53,245 bases of DNA from Caldifarciminota bacterium (GTDB lineage: Bacteria; Hydrothermota; Tepidihabitantia; Tepidihabitantales; Tepidihabitantaceae). Positions 1 through 7,303 of the stretch are shown piece after piece (position 1 is the stretch's first letter; each line of letters begins with the position of its first letter). The stretch spans positions 2,203,658 through 2,256,902 of the forward strand of contig CP070680.1 of NCBI GenBank assembly GCA_020352555.1, in the 5' to 3' direction. The notes beneath the pieces are model-generated. The model searched no databases, had not been told where the DNA came from, and saw only the letters and a list, made by a program, of their open reading frames with translations. Both the position numbers and the translations under genes were made by a program.

Positions 1-438
1 GTGATGGCATTCGCGGCCTGGGTCCCCAAGTTGCGCGGCAAGCACGCGCTCAGCTGCACGGTGGCGCTGAACGGTGACATGGAGCCAGGCAACAACCTCA
101 TCTCCGGCAGCGTGTACGTCGGACCCGGCACCGGCATGGCCGAGGGGCCGGACAGGCCGGCGGCGTTCGGACTGGACCGCGTGCGCCCGAGCCTGTTCTC
201 AGGCAACGTGATGCTGGCGTACTCGCTTCCCGGGCCCACCAAAGTATCGCTTGACATCTTCGATGCGAACGGCGCAAGGGTGCGCAGCCTAGTCAGGGCC
301 CAGGTCCCTGGCGGCAGGCACCAGGCTCTGTGGGACGGACAGGACCGGGCAGGTCAGGCAGTGCCGACCGGCCTCTACTTCTGCCGCCTGGTTGCCGGCG
401 ATAACACCGCAACCTCAGCGCTGATGAAGATCCGGTAG
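1..438 (+). CDS. C-terminal part of an exported protein with FlgD-Ig/Por-like sorting module
   Basis: The reading frame is open from the first base, so the gene very likely begins upstream of the window; the GTG at position 1 is probably internal. The last 75 or so residues form an Ig-like C-terminal module: a hydrophobic strand around LAYSLPGPTKVSLDIFD, then ARVRSL, an H-A-L-W-D-G core and the closing GLYFCRLVAG. This pattern is known from FlgD-Ig and type IX secretion (Por) C-terminal domains on extracellular proteins of FCB-type bacteria. The segment before it (about residues 1-55) looks like a beta-rich CARDB-type or adhesin repeat but is too short to assign. Likely cell surface or secreted; substrate unknown. 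Two other exported proteins in the window (499-1782 and 10671-12779) end in related modules. Confidence 0.75.
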   Translation: MMAFAAWVPKLRGKHALSCTVALNGDMEPGNNLISGSVYVGPGTGMAEGPDRPAAFGLDRVRPSLFSGNVMLAYSLPGPTKVSLDIFDANGARVRSLVRAQVPGGRHQALWDGQDRAGQAVPTGLYFCRLVAGDNTATSALMKIR

Positions 439-453
439 CGGGCAAACCCCGCT
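437..453. terminator. GC-rich stem-loop between convergent genes
   Basis: A perfect 6-bp stem AGCGGG/CCCGCT with loop CAAAC overlaps the stop codon of the upstream gene and lies between two convergent genes. No T tract follows on either strand, so intrinsic termination is only a possibility. Confidence 0.25.
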
Positions 454-498
454 GCCCTCCACCCGCCCGGCAGGTGCCCGGCTGCCGGTGTTCCGAGG

Positions 499-1782
499 CT
501 AGTCGACTACCAGCAAACGGACGACCGAGGACTCGACGATTCGGAAGTAGACGCCCGGTCGTGCGGCCAGAACCTCCCGGCCGGCCGCATCGAGGATATC
601 CGCGTCTTGCAGGAATGACCGGAACCGGGTTGCGTCGATCACAGTCGGTCCGGGCCTTCGGCTGGCGGGTTGTGGCTGGCCAAAGATGCCTGTTTCGGTC
701 TGCTCCCACCAGCTGATGTGGTTGCCGAAGTCCCCGGCGCAGAGCACGTCGACGTCATTGTCCCGGTCCACGTCCACGGCGTCGACCCCACAGGCACCAG
801 TGAAGCCGTCGGCAATCGTATGCCTGGTGAATCGCTGGGACCCGTCGTTCTCGAACCAAGCCAGGACGTTGCCAGTGGTCGACGCCGAGACCAGGTCGAC
901 ATCATTGTCGCGGTCGATGTCTGCCGGCCTGACCATGTGGGGACGGGCGAAACCGGTATCGACAACGCGCTTGGAGAAATTCTGGCTCCCGTCGTTCTCC
1001 CACCAGGCGACTTCATTGACGATGCAGGCGGTGGCGAGCAGGTCCAGGTCATCATCCCGGTCCAGATCCGCGGCCCAGGCCGAGCCGGGCCTGCCCCAGT
1101 TGTCGGTAATGACGTGCTCGACGAACTGCTGCGCACCGTTGTTCTCGAACCAGCAGAACTCGCCGGCCTGGGAAGCTGTGGCAACGATGTCACAGTCCTC
1201 GTCCTGGTCCAGGTCCACCGCGTGGACGCTGTTGGCATAGGGCCAGGTGTCCTTGATGATGTGCTCGACCCAGGAATCCGGGCCCTCGTTCTCGAACCAG
1301 CCCATCCGTCCGGGCTGGGCCTCGCACGCCGAAACCGCTACGTCGAGGTCGTCGTCGGAGTCGATGTCCGCGACGTGGACCCGGGCCGCGCCGTACCAGT
1401 AGCCGATGGTGTGGTCGGTGAAGTTCTGGGACCCATCGTTCTCGAACCATGCGAACCGACCCTCACCATCGATGGCTGCCACCACGTCTGTATCCTCGTC
1501 TCCGTCAAGGTCCCAGGGCAGTACCGAGAGCGGACCGGTGACCTCGGCCACGGTCTGGCGCACGAACTGCTGGTTGCCGGGGTTTTCCCACCACGAAATC
1601 ACGCCCGCGCCGTACGCGGCAGACACGATATCGATGTCCTGATCCCGGTCCATGTCCAGTGCGTATACGTTCCACGGCCGGGTGTAGTACACCTGGATTT
1701 GGTGCTCAGTAAACGAGACCTGAGCCGCGGCCAGGGACAGAGCGGCAGCGGTCAGGATGACTGCCCGGCAGTCCATGGCCAA
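499..1782 (-). CDS. Exported FG-GAP/VCBS-repeat protein
   Basis: The 427-residue protein starts with a signal peptide (basic start, hydrophobic stretch about residues 8-20, ending in an A-rich cleavage region). It then holds seven repeats of about 45 residues, each with a D-x-D-x-D-x-D calcium-loop core such as DMDRDQDID, DLDGDEDTD and DIDSDDDLD, followed by a W(W/F)EN strand. This is the FG-GAP/VCBS arrangement, which folds as a beta-propeller and binds calcium. The C-terminus (ILDAAGREVLAA..PGVYFR) is a shortened Por/FlgD-Ig-like sorting module. The expected location is the cell surface or outside; no catalytic site is visible. The gene converges on the one ending at 438. Confidence 0.85.
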   Translation of the reverse strand: MAMDCRAVILTAAALSLAAAQVSFTEHQIQVYYTRPWNVYALDMDRDQDIDIVSAAYGAGVISWWENPGNQQFVRQTVAEVTGPLSVLPWDLDGDEDTDVVAAIDGEGRFAWFENDGSQNFTDHTIGYWYGAARVHVADIDSDDDLDVAVSACEAQPGRMGWFENEGPDSWVEHIIKDTWPYANSVHAVDLDQDEDCDIVATASQAGEFCWFENNGAQQFVEHVITDNWGRPGSAWAADLDRDDDLDLLATACIVNEVAWWENDGSQNFSKRVVDTGFARPHMVRPADIDRDNDVDLVSASTTGNVLAWFENDGSQRFTRHTIADGFTGACGVDAVDVDRDNDVDVLCAGDFGNHISWWEQTETGIFGQPQPASRRPGPTVIDATRFRSFLQDADILDAAGREVLAARPGVYFRIVESSVVRLLVVD

Positions 1783-1823
1783 TCCTAGGCCTTCGACAGC
1801 CGGCGGTCAACAACCAGGATTCA

Positions 1824-2555
1824 CTACTCCTCCTGCCCTTCGGCCGACCAGAACACGATTCTCCACTTGCCCTCGGCGCCGCCCTCGGTGTACGGTATTT
1901 CGAGCTCGATATCCTCGCCCCTGGCCAGCTTGTCCAGCAGGACCGAGAACTGGACGCCTGAGCTCTCGACCTGGCCTTTGGCAAGGCCCGGATAGTCCCA
2001 GGAGAGCTCTGATCCTGAGACCGAATAGCCTTCCCGGTACATGAACCAGACCGTTGGCACGATCGGGGCGACCGGGATTTCGTCTTCGGATTCGAGCTCC
2101 TCGCTGTGCGCCATCTCCCAGGTCAGCAGCTGCAGGTACGGTTCGAAAGGCTCGGGGCCAGAGGTTATCTCGGGCTCGATCGCCTGGTTCGGGTCTTCCC
2201 AGGCTGGGGCGATGACGAATTTGTCGATGGTGCCTCTGCCGCTGACCTGCATGGCCGGGACCACTGCGCCCTCGACCTTGACCCCGCCCGGCATTTCGAC
2301 CTGCTTCTGGAACCAGCATTCGAACCCCTCGGCCTGGGACGGGCCGAACCTCACGTTCTCGAACCGGCCGGTCGCGGTGTAGCTCGAGAAACCGCCCTGC
2401 TCACCTTCTGGGCTGGTTTCACGGGTGTAGCTGAGCTGAATGGTGACTTCGTATTCGGGCGAGGAGACAAACACAGTCTTCTCGGCCAGCGCCGAGCCGG
2501 GTCCTGCCAGGACCAGCACGGCAATGAGGGCTGTCTTGAGACTCTGCTCGGACAT
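1824..2555 (-). CDS. Exported hypothetical protein
   Basis: I choose the ATG at 2555 because GGGAGGAACCG precedes it at ribosome-binding distance and because this start places a signal peptide at the N-terminus (KTALIAVLVLAGPGSALA, about residues 6-23). An in-frame start 24 codons upstream (2627) would bury the signal. The mature part is about 220 residues, acidic, rich in Glu, Pro and aromatic residues and predicted mostly beta. I recognise no family and no catalytic motif. It lies 41 bases upstream (in its own reading direction) of the FG-GAP protein gene on the same strand, so the two exported proteins may be co-transcribed. Confidence 0.7.
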   Translation of the reverse strand: MSEQSLKTALIAVLVLAGPGSALAEKTVFVSSPEYEVTIQLSYTRETSPEGEQGGFSSYTATGRFENVRFGPSQAEGFECWFQKQVEMPGGVKVEGAVVPAMQVSGRGTIDKFVIAPAWEDPNQAIEPEITSGPEPFEPYLQLLTWEMAHSEELESEDEIPVAPIVPTVWFMYREGYSVSGSELSWDYPGLAKGQVESSGVQFSVLLDKLARGEDIELEIPYTEGGAEGKWRIVFWSAEGQEE

Positions 2556-2664
2556 CGGTTCCTCCCGGATTGATGGTTTCGCGCCTGTGCGCAGCACAGC
2601 ATACCCCGGTCCTGCTGCTGCTGTCAATGCCCTTGTGCCGGGCGGAATCAGAACTGGAAGTGTC

Positions 2665-2693
2665 TTGATTGTCGGCCTTGTTTTGGTTACCCT
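2665..2693 (+). promoter_or_regulatory. Possible promoter of the CAT-anticodon tRNA
   Basis: TTGATT (2665-2670), 17 bases, then TACCCT (2688-2693), ending 8 bases before the mature tRNA. The -35 matches consensus at 4 of 6 and the -10 at 3 of 6; position is the main support. Confidence 0.3.
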
Positions 2694-2701
2694 TTGGCAG
2701 C

Positions 2702-2775
2702 GGGCCCGTAGCTCAGATGGTCAGAGCAGCTGACTCATAATCAGCGGGTCGTCCGTTCGATCCGGACCGGGCCCA
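2702..2775 (+). tRNA. tRNA with CAT anticodon (elongator Met, or Ile2)
   Basis: A complete 74-base cloverleaf: acceptor GGGCCCG (2702-2708) pairs with CGGGCCC (2768-2774) and the discriminator is A. The D arm is GCTC/GAGC, the anticodon stem GCTGA/TCAGC encloses loop CTCATAA with CAT at 2736-2738, and the T stem GTCCG/CGGAC encloses TTCGATC. No CCA is encoded. CAT may mean elongator methionine or the lysidine-modified isoleucine tRNA; the TA at positions 8-9 and the regular D loop argue against initiator tRNA. Met versus Ile2 cannot be settled by eye. Confidence 0.93.
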
Positions 2776-2892
2776 TTCTGAGTAAAATGCGGAAGCCCCA
2801 GAGAGGCCAAAGGGCGAATTCCGGTCACCGACCCTCTGTCCTCCGGTCTTCATGCCTGATCACTCCGTCTCCTGGTCGTTGGGTCACTTTCC

Positions 2893-3396
2893 ATGTCACT
2901 TGAACCCTCTGGTCCAGGTGCCCTGGAATCCTCTCCTCTCCCCAAGGTCTCTTGGTCAGTTTTCCGGGCAAGGGAGAACGTTGCCAAGACCGTATTGGTC
3001 GGCATCGCAATCGCTGTGTTCCTGACCTTCACACTCTGGTATTTCGGCATCCTGCTTGCCCTGGTGGCCCTGCTCGTCCTGTTCGTGGCGCTGCACACGT
3101 ATTTCCTGCCCATCCGCTATACTCTTGCCGAGGACGGCATCATTCTCGACAAGCGAATCTTCAGCCACACCTATCCCTGGGACCAGTTCAGGGCGTATTT
3201 CCGCACCTCGGGCGGTATAGTCATCAGCCCCTTCTCCCGCCGTACGTTTCTCGATAGCTTCCGCGGGGTGCACCTGCTTCTGCCCGAAGACCCAACCGAG
3301 ATTCTCACCTACCTCGGACACAGGTTCCCGGTCCGACAACCGAAGCCAGACCTGGACGGTCAAAACGGCAGTGACCGCAACCAGGGAACCGCTTAA
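2893..3396 (+). CDS. Small membrane protein with a PH-like/DUF5673-type cytoplasmic domain
   Basis: A 167-residue protein. Residues about 33-72 form one or two membrane segments (VLVGIAIAVFLTFTLWYFGI, then LLALVALLVLFVAL). The rest (YTLAEDGIILDKRIFSHTYPWDQF and onward) follows the pattern of bacterial PH-like domains (DUF304/DUF5673 group), in which a short membrane anchor is followed by a beta-sandwich starting with 'Y.l.e.GI.l......ypW..i..y'. Function unknown. The first 20 residues lie over a low-complexity stretch of repeated CTC/GGTC/CTCC words (about 2825-2945), so the true start could be later, for example near residue 20. A strong promoter starts 3 bases after its stop, so it is probably not part of the following operon. 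Confidence 0.6.
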   Translation: MSLEPSGPGALESSPLPKVSWSVFRARENVAKTVLVGIAIAVFLTFTLWYFGILLALVALLVLFVALHTYFLPIRYTLAEDGIILDKRIFSHTYPWDQFRAYFRTSGGIVISPFSRRTFLDSFRGVHLLLPEDPTEILTYLGHRFPVRQPKPDLDGQNGSDRNQGTA

Positions 3397-3399
3397 TCC

Positions 3400-3428
3400 T
3401 TGACAGTGTCGGCAAACATGCCTAATAT
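3400..3428 (+). promoter_or_regulatory. Near-consensus sigma70 promoter of the pyr operon
   Basis: TTGACA (3400-3405), exactly 17 bases, TAATAT (3423-3428). The -35 is perfect and the -10 has 5 of 6 matches. Transcription would start near 3435, about 29 bases before the ATG at 3464. The leader is too short for a transcription attenuator. Confidence 0.8.
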
Positions 3429-3463
3429 GAACCCCAGAAGAGAAACCGACCGCAGGAGCCTTA

Positions 3464-3706
3464 ATGAAGCGTAAACCACCGAAACAGCGACAGAAACGCG
3501 ACAAGCAGCCGCCCGTGCCCCAACCGAAGAAGAAGGAGCGGCCCCAGATCGCGCTCACAAAGAAGAACTACATCATCATGGGCATCGGGCTGGCCACCAT
3601 CATCGCCGGATTCATCACACTGTCAGGAGGGTCAATGACTCTGGCACCGCTGCTGCTCGTCGTCGGCTACTGCGTGTTGATTCCGATAGCGCTGCTGATC
3701 AAATAG
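3464..3706 (+). CDS. Small basic membrane protein leading the pyr operon (DUF3098-like)
   Basis: An 80-residue protein. AGGAG lies 5 bases before the ATG. The first 33 residues are very rich in Lys, Arg, Gln and Pro and should stay in the cytoplasm; two hydrophobic helices follow (YIIMGIGLATIIAGFITL and LAPLLLVVGYCVLIPIALLI). The layout resembles DUF3098-type small membrane proteins known from Bacteroidetes-like bacteria; function unknown. It is the first gene after the promoter at 3400-3428 and its stop is 7 bases from pyrR, so it is probably co-transcribed with the pyrimidine genes. No link to pyrimidine synthesis is visible in the protein. Confidence 0.75.
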   Translation: MKRKPPKQRQKRDKQPPVPQPKKKERPQIALTKKNYIIMGIGLATIIAGFITLSGGSMTLAPLLLVVGYCVLIPIALLIK

Positions 3707-3713
3707 CAGGCTC

Positions 3714-4244
3714 TTGAAGCAAATCATTGACGCCGCCGAGCTGAACCGACTCATCGACCGGCTCGCGGCCGATATCGCATCCCGCAACAAGAAGGAAAAG
3801 AACATCGCCCTGGTCGGAATCAAACGCCGGGGCGTGCCCCTGGCCGAGCGCCTGGCCGCCCGGCTGGTCAAGAAACGGGCGGGCGAGATCCCGGTCGGCG
3901 CGATCGACATCACCCTGTACCGTGACGACCTGCAGCTCGTGGCTGAGACACCGATTGTACGCGGCACCGAGATCGCATTCGACATCAACGGCCGGACCAT
4001 TCTGCTGGTCGACGACGTCATCTACACTGGCCGCACCACACGGGCTGCTCTGGCGTCCTTGCTCGACTTCGGCAGGCCGAAAGCCATTAGACTGGCGGTG
4101 CTGATCGACCGCGGCCGCCGTGAGCTGCCGATCCAGCCCGACTTCACGGGCAAGACCATCGAGACCAGACGGGACGACCTGGTCGACATCTGCCTCGAAG
4201 AGGAAGACGGCAAGGACGGTGTCTTCCTTACGCTGCGCAAGTGA
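3714..4244 (+). CDS. pyrR: PyrR, pyrimidine operon regulator / uracil phosphoribosyltransferase
   Basis: The 176-residue sequence matches PyrR over its whole usual length (about 180). The PRPP-binding loop is LLVDDVIYTGRTTRAAL (about residues 97-113), with the PyrR signatures ALVGIKRRG, DITLYRDDL and AVLIDRGRRELPIQ. Known members bind RNA in the presence of UMP and also convert uracil plus PRPP to UMP. The start is TTG at 3714, 7 bases after the preceding stop; GCAGG upstream is a weak ribosome-binding site, so coupling is likely. Its stop overlaps pyrB (TGATG). No PyrR-binding loop or attenuator is visible in the short operon leader or at the gene junctions, so the regulatory role here is uncertain. 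Confidence 0.95.
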   Translation: MKQIIDAAELNRLIDRLAADIASRNKKEKNIALVGIKRRGVPLAERLAARLVKKRAGEIPVGAIDITLYRDDLQLVAETPIVRGTEIAFDINGRTILLVDDVIYTGRTTRAALASLLDFGRPKAIRLAVLIDRGRRELPIQPDFTGKTIETRRDDLVDICLEEEDGKDGVFLTLRK

Positions 4245-5302
4245 TGCCCAGAGCCAGGACCAAGCCGAAGCGGAAACCTCGGAAAGCCGCAAAGCCTGGA
4301 GGCGGCAGGGCGAAGAGGGCCCCGGCACGGCGTCGGTCCAAACCCGAGCCCTACGTCCCCAGGCTCGCCAACCTGCTCGGCATCAGCCAGCTAGCACCGG
4401 CCGACATAACGGCGATCCTGGACCAGGCCGAAACCTTCATCGAAGTGCTCAAGCGGCCGATACCAGTCGTCCCGGCCCTGCGCGGCAAGACGGTCGTCAA
4501 CCTTTTCTTCGAGGCCTCTACCCGGACCTCGACCTCGTTCGCCCTGGCCGCCAGCCGGCTCTCGGCCCAGTGCGTCAACTTCTCGATCGGGTCGTCGTCG
4601 GTCAAGAAGGGCGAGACCCTGCTTGATACCGCTCGCACCATCGAGGCGATGCGAGTCGACGGAGTCATTATCCGCCATTCAATGCCGGGCGCCGCCCATT
4701 TTCTGAGCCGCCGAATCAAGTCGTTTGTGGTCAACGCCGGAGACGGCTGCCACGAGCACCCGACCCAGGCCCTGCTCGACGCGTTCACTCTCCGCCGAAG
4801 GCTGGGTACGCTGAAAGACAAACGGGTGCTGCTGGTCGGTGACATCGCCCACTCGCGGGTCGCCCGTTCCAACATCCTGTGTTTCTCAAAGCTCGGTGCC
4901 CGGGTCGCGGTCTGCGGCCCGCCGACCCTGATCCCGCCCCACATCGAGGAACTGGGCTGCGAGGTCTTCTACCGGCTGGACAGGGTGCTGTACGAAGTCG
5001 ACGTCGTCAATATGCTACGGGTCCAGACTGAGCGCATCAGCTCGAGCCTGTTCCCGTCGGTGCGCGAGTACCGGGCGCTCTACGGACTGACCGCCGAGCG
5101 GCTGAGTGAACTCAACACGTCGGTCGTCATCCTCCACCCCGGGCCGGTGAACTGGGGCGTGGAGATGGACTTCGAGGTCGCCGAGCTGCCCCAGGCGTTG
5201 ATTCTCAACCAGGTCACCAACGGGGTCGCGGTCCGCATGGCCGTACTCTACCTGCTTGCCGGCGGGCAGGTCGGCGATACGGATACAGCGGAGACGAAGT
5301 AG
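4244..5302 (+). CDS. pyrB: PyrB, aspartate carbamoyltransferase with basic N-terminal tail
   Basis: The enzyme joins carbamoyl phosphate and aspartate, the first committed step of pyrimidine synthesis. The carbamoyl-phosphate motif FFEASTRTSTSF is at about residues 88-99; GDGCHEHPTQALLD and VLLVGDIAHSRVARSN follow, and HPGPVNWGVE lies near the end. The ATG at 4244 overlaps the pyrR stop (TGATG) and is the natural start, giving 352 residues, about 40 more than usual catalytic chains. The surplus is an N-terminal tail with about 16 Lys/Arg in 33 residues, preceding the normal beginning near LANLLGISQL. No ATG, GTG or TTG that would remove the tail is apparent. No pyrI follows; pyrC is next, so this is probably a non-PyrI enzyme. 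Confidence 0.95.
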   Translation: MPRARTKPKRKPRKAAKPGGGRAKRAPARRRSKPEPYVPRLANLLGISQLAPADITAILDQAETFIEVLKRPIPVVPALRGKTVVNLFFEASTRTSTSFALAASRLSAQCVNFSIGSSSVKKGETLLDTARTIEAMRVDGVIIRHSMPGAAHFLSRRIKSFVVNAGDGCHEHPTQALLDAFTLRRRLGTLKDKRVLLVGDIAHSRVARSNILCFSKLGARVAVCGPPTLIPPHIEELGCEVFYRLDRVLYEVDVVNMLRVQTERISSSLFPSVREYRALYGLTAERLSELNTSVVILHPGPVNWGVEMDFEVAELPQALILNQVTNGVAVRMAVLYLLAGGQVGDTDTAETK

Positions 5303-6591
5303 TGGCCGATGATCGGATGCTGCTGGCCGGCGGGCGGGTCATCGACCCGGCGTCGGGTAAGGTCAGGCTGGTAGACATCCTAGTCGAGGACGGCCGCATC
5401 GCCAGGGTCGGCAAGGGCATCAGGGCCAGGGACGCCCAGCGCATCGACTGCAGAGGCAAGCACATCGCACCCGGGTTCATCGACATGCACTGCCACCTGC
5501 GCGAGCCAGGATACGAGGACGCCGAGACGATTCTGACTGGGACCCAGTCCGCACTGGTCGGCGGATTCACCCGTGTCTGCCCGATGCCAAACACCGACCC
5601 GCCGGTCGATTCCGAGGCGATGGTCAGGTTCCAGATCGAACGGGCTGAGCAGGCCGGATATGCAAGCGTTCACCCTGTCGGCTGCTGCACCCGCAACCGG
5701 GCCGGAAAGGAGCTGGCCGAGATCGGATCGATGCGGGAGGCTGGCGCGGTGGCGGTCTCTGACGACGGAGACTGGGTTTCCGACCCGCGCGTGATGCGTC
5801 GGGCGCTCGAGTACGCCAAGGCATTCGACATGCCGGTCATCAGCCACTGCGAGTACGACGGGCTGTCCGACGGTGTGTCGAACGAGGGCCTTGTCTCGAC
5901 CCGGCTCGGGCTCAGGGGCAAGCCCTGGCCGTCGGAGACTGCGGCCGCGGCCCGTGACATCATGCTGGCCGAGTTTGTCGGTGCCCGGGTCCACATCGCC
6001 CATGTCTCCTGTGCTGCGACTGTGGATCTGATACGGTGGGCCAAGCTGCGCAGGGTTCAGGTCACGGCCGAGGTCTGTCCTCACCATTTCACCCTGACCG
6101 ACGCGTCACTGGCAGGGTTCGACACCAACTTCAAGGTCAATCCGCCCTTGCGCACCGAGCCCGACCGGCTGGCGGTTGTCGAGGGCGTTGTCGACGGCAC
6201 TATCGACGTCATTGCCACCGACCACGCGCCCCACACCAGCATTGCCAAGGAGGTGGAGTTCGACAAGGCCCGGCCGGGCATCATCGGCTTCGAGACCGCG
6301 TTCAGCCTGGGCTACGAGCAATTCGTGCTCTCGGGCCTGATGTCCCCGGCCCGATACATCGAGAAGCTAACCCTGGCCCCGGCTCGAATCATGGGCCTGC
6401 GGACACCCAGCGTGGCAGAAGGTACAGAGGCAGAGCTCGTTATCCTCGACCTCAAGGCCCAATGGACGTTTTCAAGCGCCCAGATAATGTCCAAGTCCCA
6501 CAATACGCCGTTCCTCGAACGCACGATGCAGGGACTTGTGGTCGGCGGAGTGCTCGGCGAGGAGCACTTCTGGCTCCTGCATGCTGCCTAG
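5302..6591 (+). CDS. pyrC: PyrC, dihydroorotase (multifunctional-type, class I)
   Basis: The enzyme cyclises carbamoyl aspartate to dihydroorotate. The 429-residue length and motifs fit class I dihydroorotases: GFIDMHCHLREPG (about 58-70) with the metal-binding H-x-H, a conserved GGFTRVCPMPNT substrate loop, ISHCEYDGLSDG, VHIAHVSC, the ATDHAPH metal/catalytic motif, and the closing KSHNTPFLE. The GTG start at 5302 overlaps the pyrB stop by one base (TAGTG), which indicates translational coupling. It is the last recognisable gene of the operon; the carbamoyl-phosphate synthase and later pathway genes are not in this window. Confidence 0.95.
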   Translation: MADDRMLLAGGRVIDPASGKVRLVDILVEDGRIARVGKGIRARDAQRIDCRGKHIAPGFIDMHCHLREPGYEDAETILTGTQSALVGGFTRVCPMPNTDPPVDSEAMVRFQIERAEQAGYASVHPVGCCTRNRAGKELAEIGSMREAGAVAVSDDGDWVSDPRVMRRALEYAKAFDMPVISHCEYDGLSDGVSNEGLVSTRLGLRGKPWPSETAAAARDIMLAEFVGARVHIAHVSCAATVDLIRWAKLRRVQVTAEVCPHHFTLTDASLAGFDTNFKVNPPLRTEPDRLAVVEGVVDGTIDVIATDHAPHTSIAKEVEFDKARPGIIGFETAFSLGYEQFVLSGLMSPARYIEKLTLAPARIMGLRTPSVAEGTEAELVILDLKAQWTFSSAQIMSKSHNTPFLERTMQGLVVGGVLGEEHFWLLHAA

Positions 6592-6602
6592 ATGTTCAGT
6601 CG

Positions 6603-7225
6603 ACGCCTGACAGATTCAACGGCGACCCTAATACTGCTCCTGTGAGTTAGTTCCTCACGCTCGCTGTCCGAGCGCCTTCCAGGGCCAGCAAAGGGTTTTC
6701 CTGGGTCAAGCGTGCCCATGCCTCCGACCGTGCCGGGCAGTACGAAAACCAGCGCGGTTCGGCGCTGATTTCGGCAGCCCGACACGTCGCGGCGGTGAAT
6801 GAGTTTGAGCGGCAGTACGCCATCGACCCTGAGTGGGTATTTCTGCTCGGCCTGCGCCAGTCGGCCGACATCGCGCTATTCTCAGCGCTGAGATATCCCG
6901 AGTACTTCTCGGGCGCGGCTGCTCTCCGCGGCGCATTCGACACCGCCCTGCTCGCACCGCAGAGCTTCGTGGCCATCGAGCGACTCGATCTTTTCTTCGC
7001 CCTGCCCAGGTATACCAGCGATCAAAGCCAGCGCGCGCAACGGCGCTGGGAGACGCTCGAACCGTACCTGATGGACGTGAAGTTGACCGCCAGGCCAACA
7101 GCAGCGTCTGCACTGACGAGGCCTGCCGCGCCGTGCGGGAGTTCTTCGGACTCACCGCCATTGAAGAGGACGAGGAGGTCTGGTCGGAGGAACACAACTA
7201 CGACGCCGAGCTGATCGAGGCATAG
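6603..7225 (+). pseudogene. Decayed alpha/beta-hydrolase (esterase-like) gene
   Basis: Two frames together read like one degraded protein. The first (from about 6603, with an in-frame TAG at 6648-6650) contains GQYENQRGSALISAARHVAAVN and then PEWVFLLGLRQSADIALFSALRYPEYFSG. This corresponds to the nucleophile elbow of esterase/dienelactone-hydrolase folds, where G-x-S-x-G is expected; here it reads G-L-R-Q-S, so the serine nucleophile context is lost. Near 7075-7090 the coding signal moves to another frame, reading DEACRAVREFFGLTAIEEDEEVW to the stop at 7225. An internal stop, a frameshift and a lost catalytic motif make a functional product unlikely. The part after 6795 could still be translated as a short ORF. 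Confidence 0.55.
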
Positions 7226-7268
7226 CCCGCTCCCGCCCTACAACCGTTGTCCGCTACCGGGCCGCAGC

Positions 7269-7296
7269 TTGACTGACTTAGGGCAACGGCTAACAT
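7269..7296 (+). promoter_or_regulatory. Promoter, probably giving a leaderless mRNA
   Basis: TTGACT (7269-7274), 16 bases, TAACAT (7291-7296). The ATG at 7303 lies 6 bases after the -10 element, where transcription would begin, and no Shine-Dalgarno sequence is present. This geometry is that of leaderless transcripts. Confidence 0.55.
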
Positions 7297-7303
7297 GCCC
7301 TAA
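7278..7303. promoter_or_regulatory. Perfect 8-bp inverted repeat over the promoter (candidate operator)
   Basis: TTAGGGCA (7278-7285) and TGCCCTAA (7296-7303) are exact reverse complements 10 bases apart. They span the promoter spacer, the -10 element and the first base of the start codon. A dimeric repressor here would block transcription; the adjacent regulator-like protein is the first candidate. Confidence 0.5.

Noticed and set aside
670-1788. Long plus-strand open frame opposite the FG-GAP gene
   Set aside because: It is the antisense of regular D-x-D repeats; its protein has no domain, while the minus strand shows a signal peptide and seven calcium-loop repeats.
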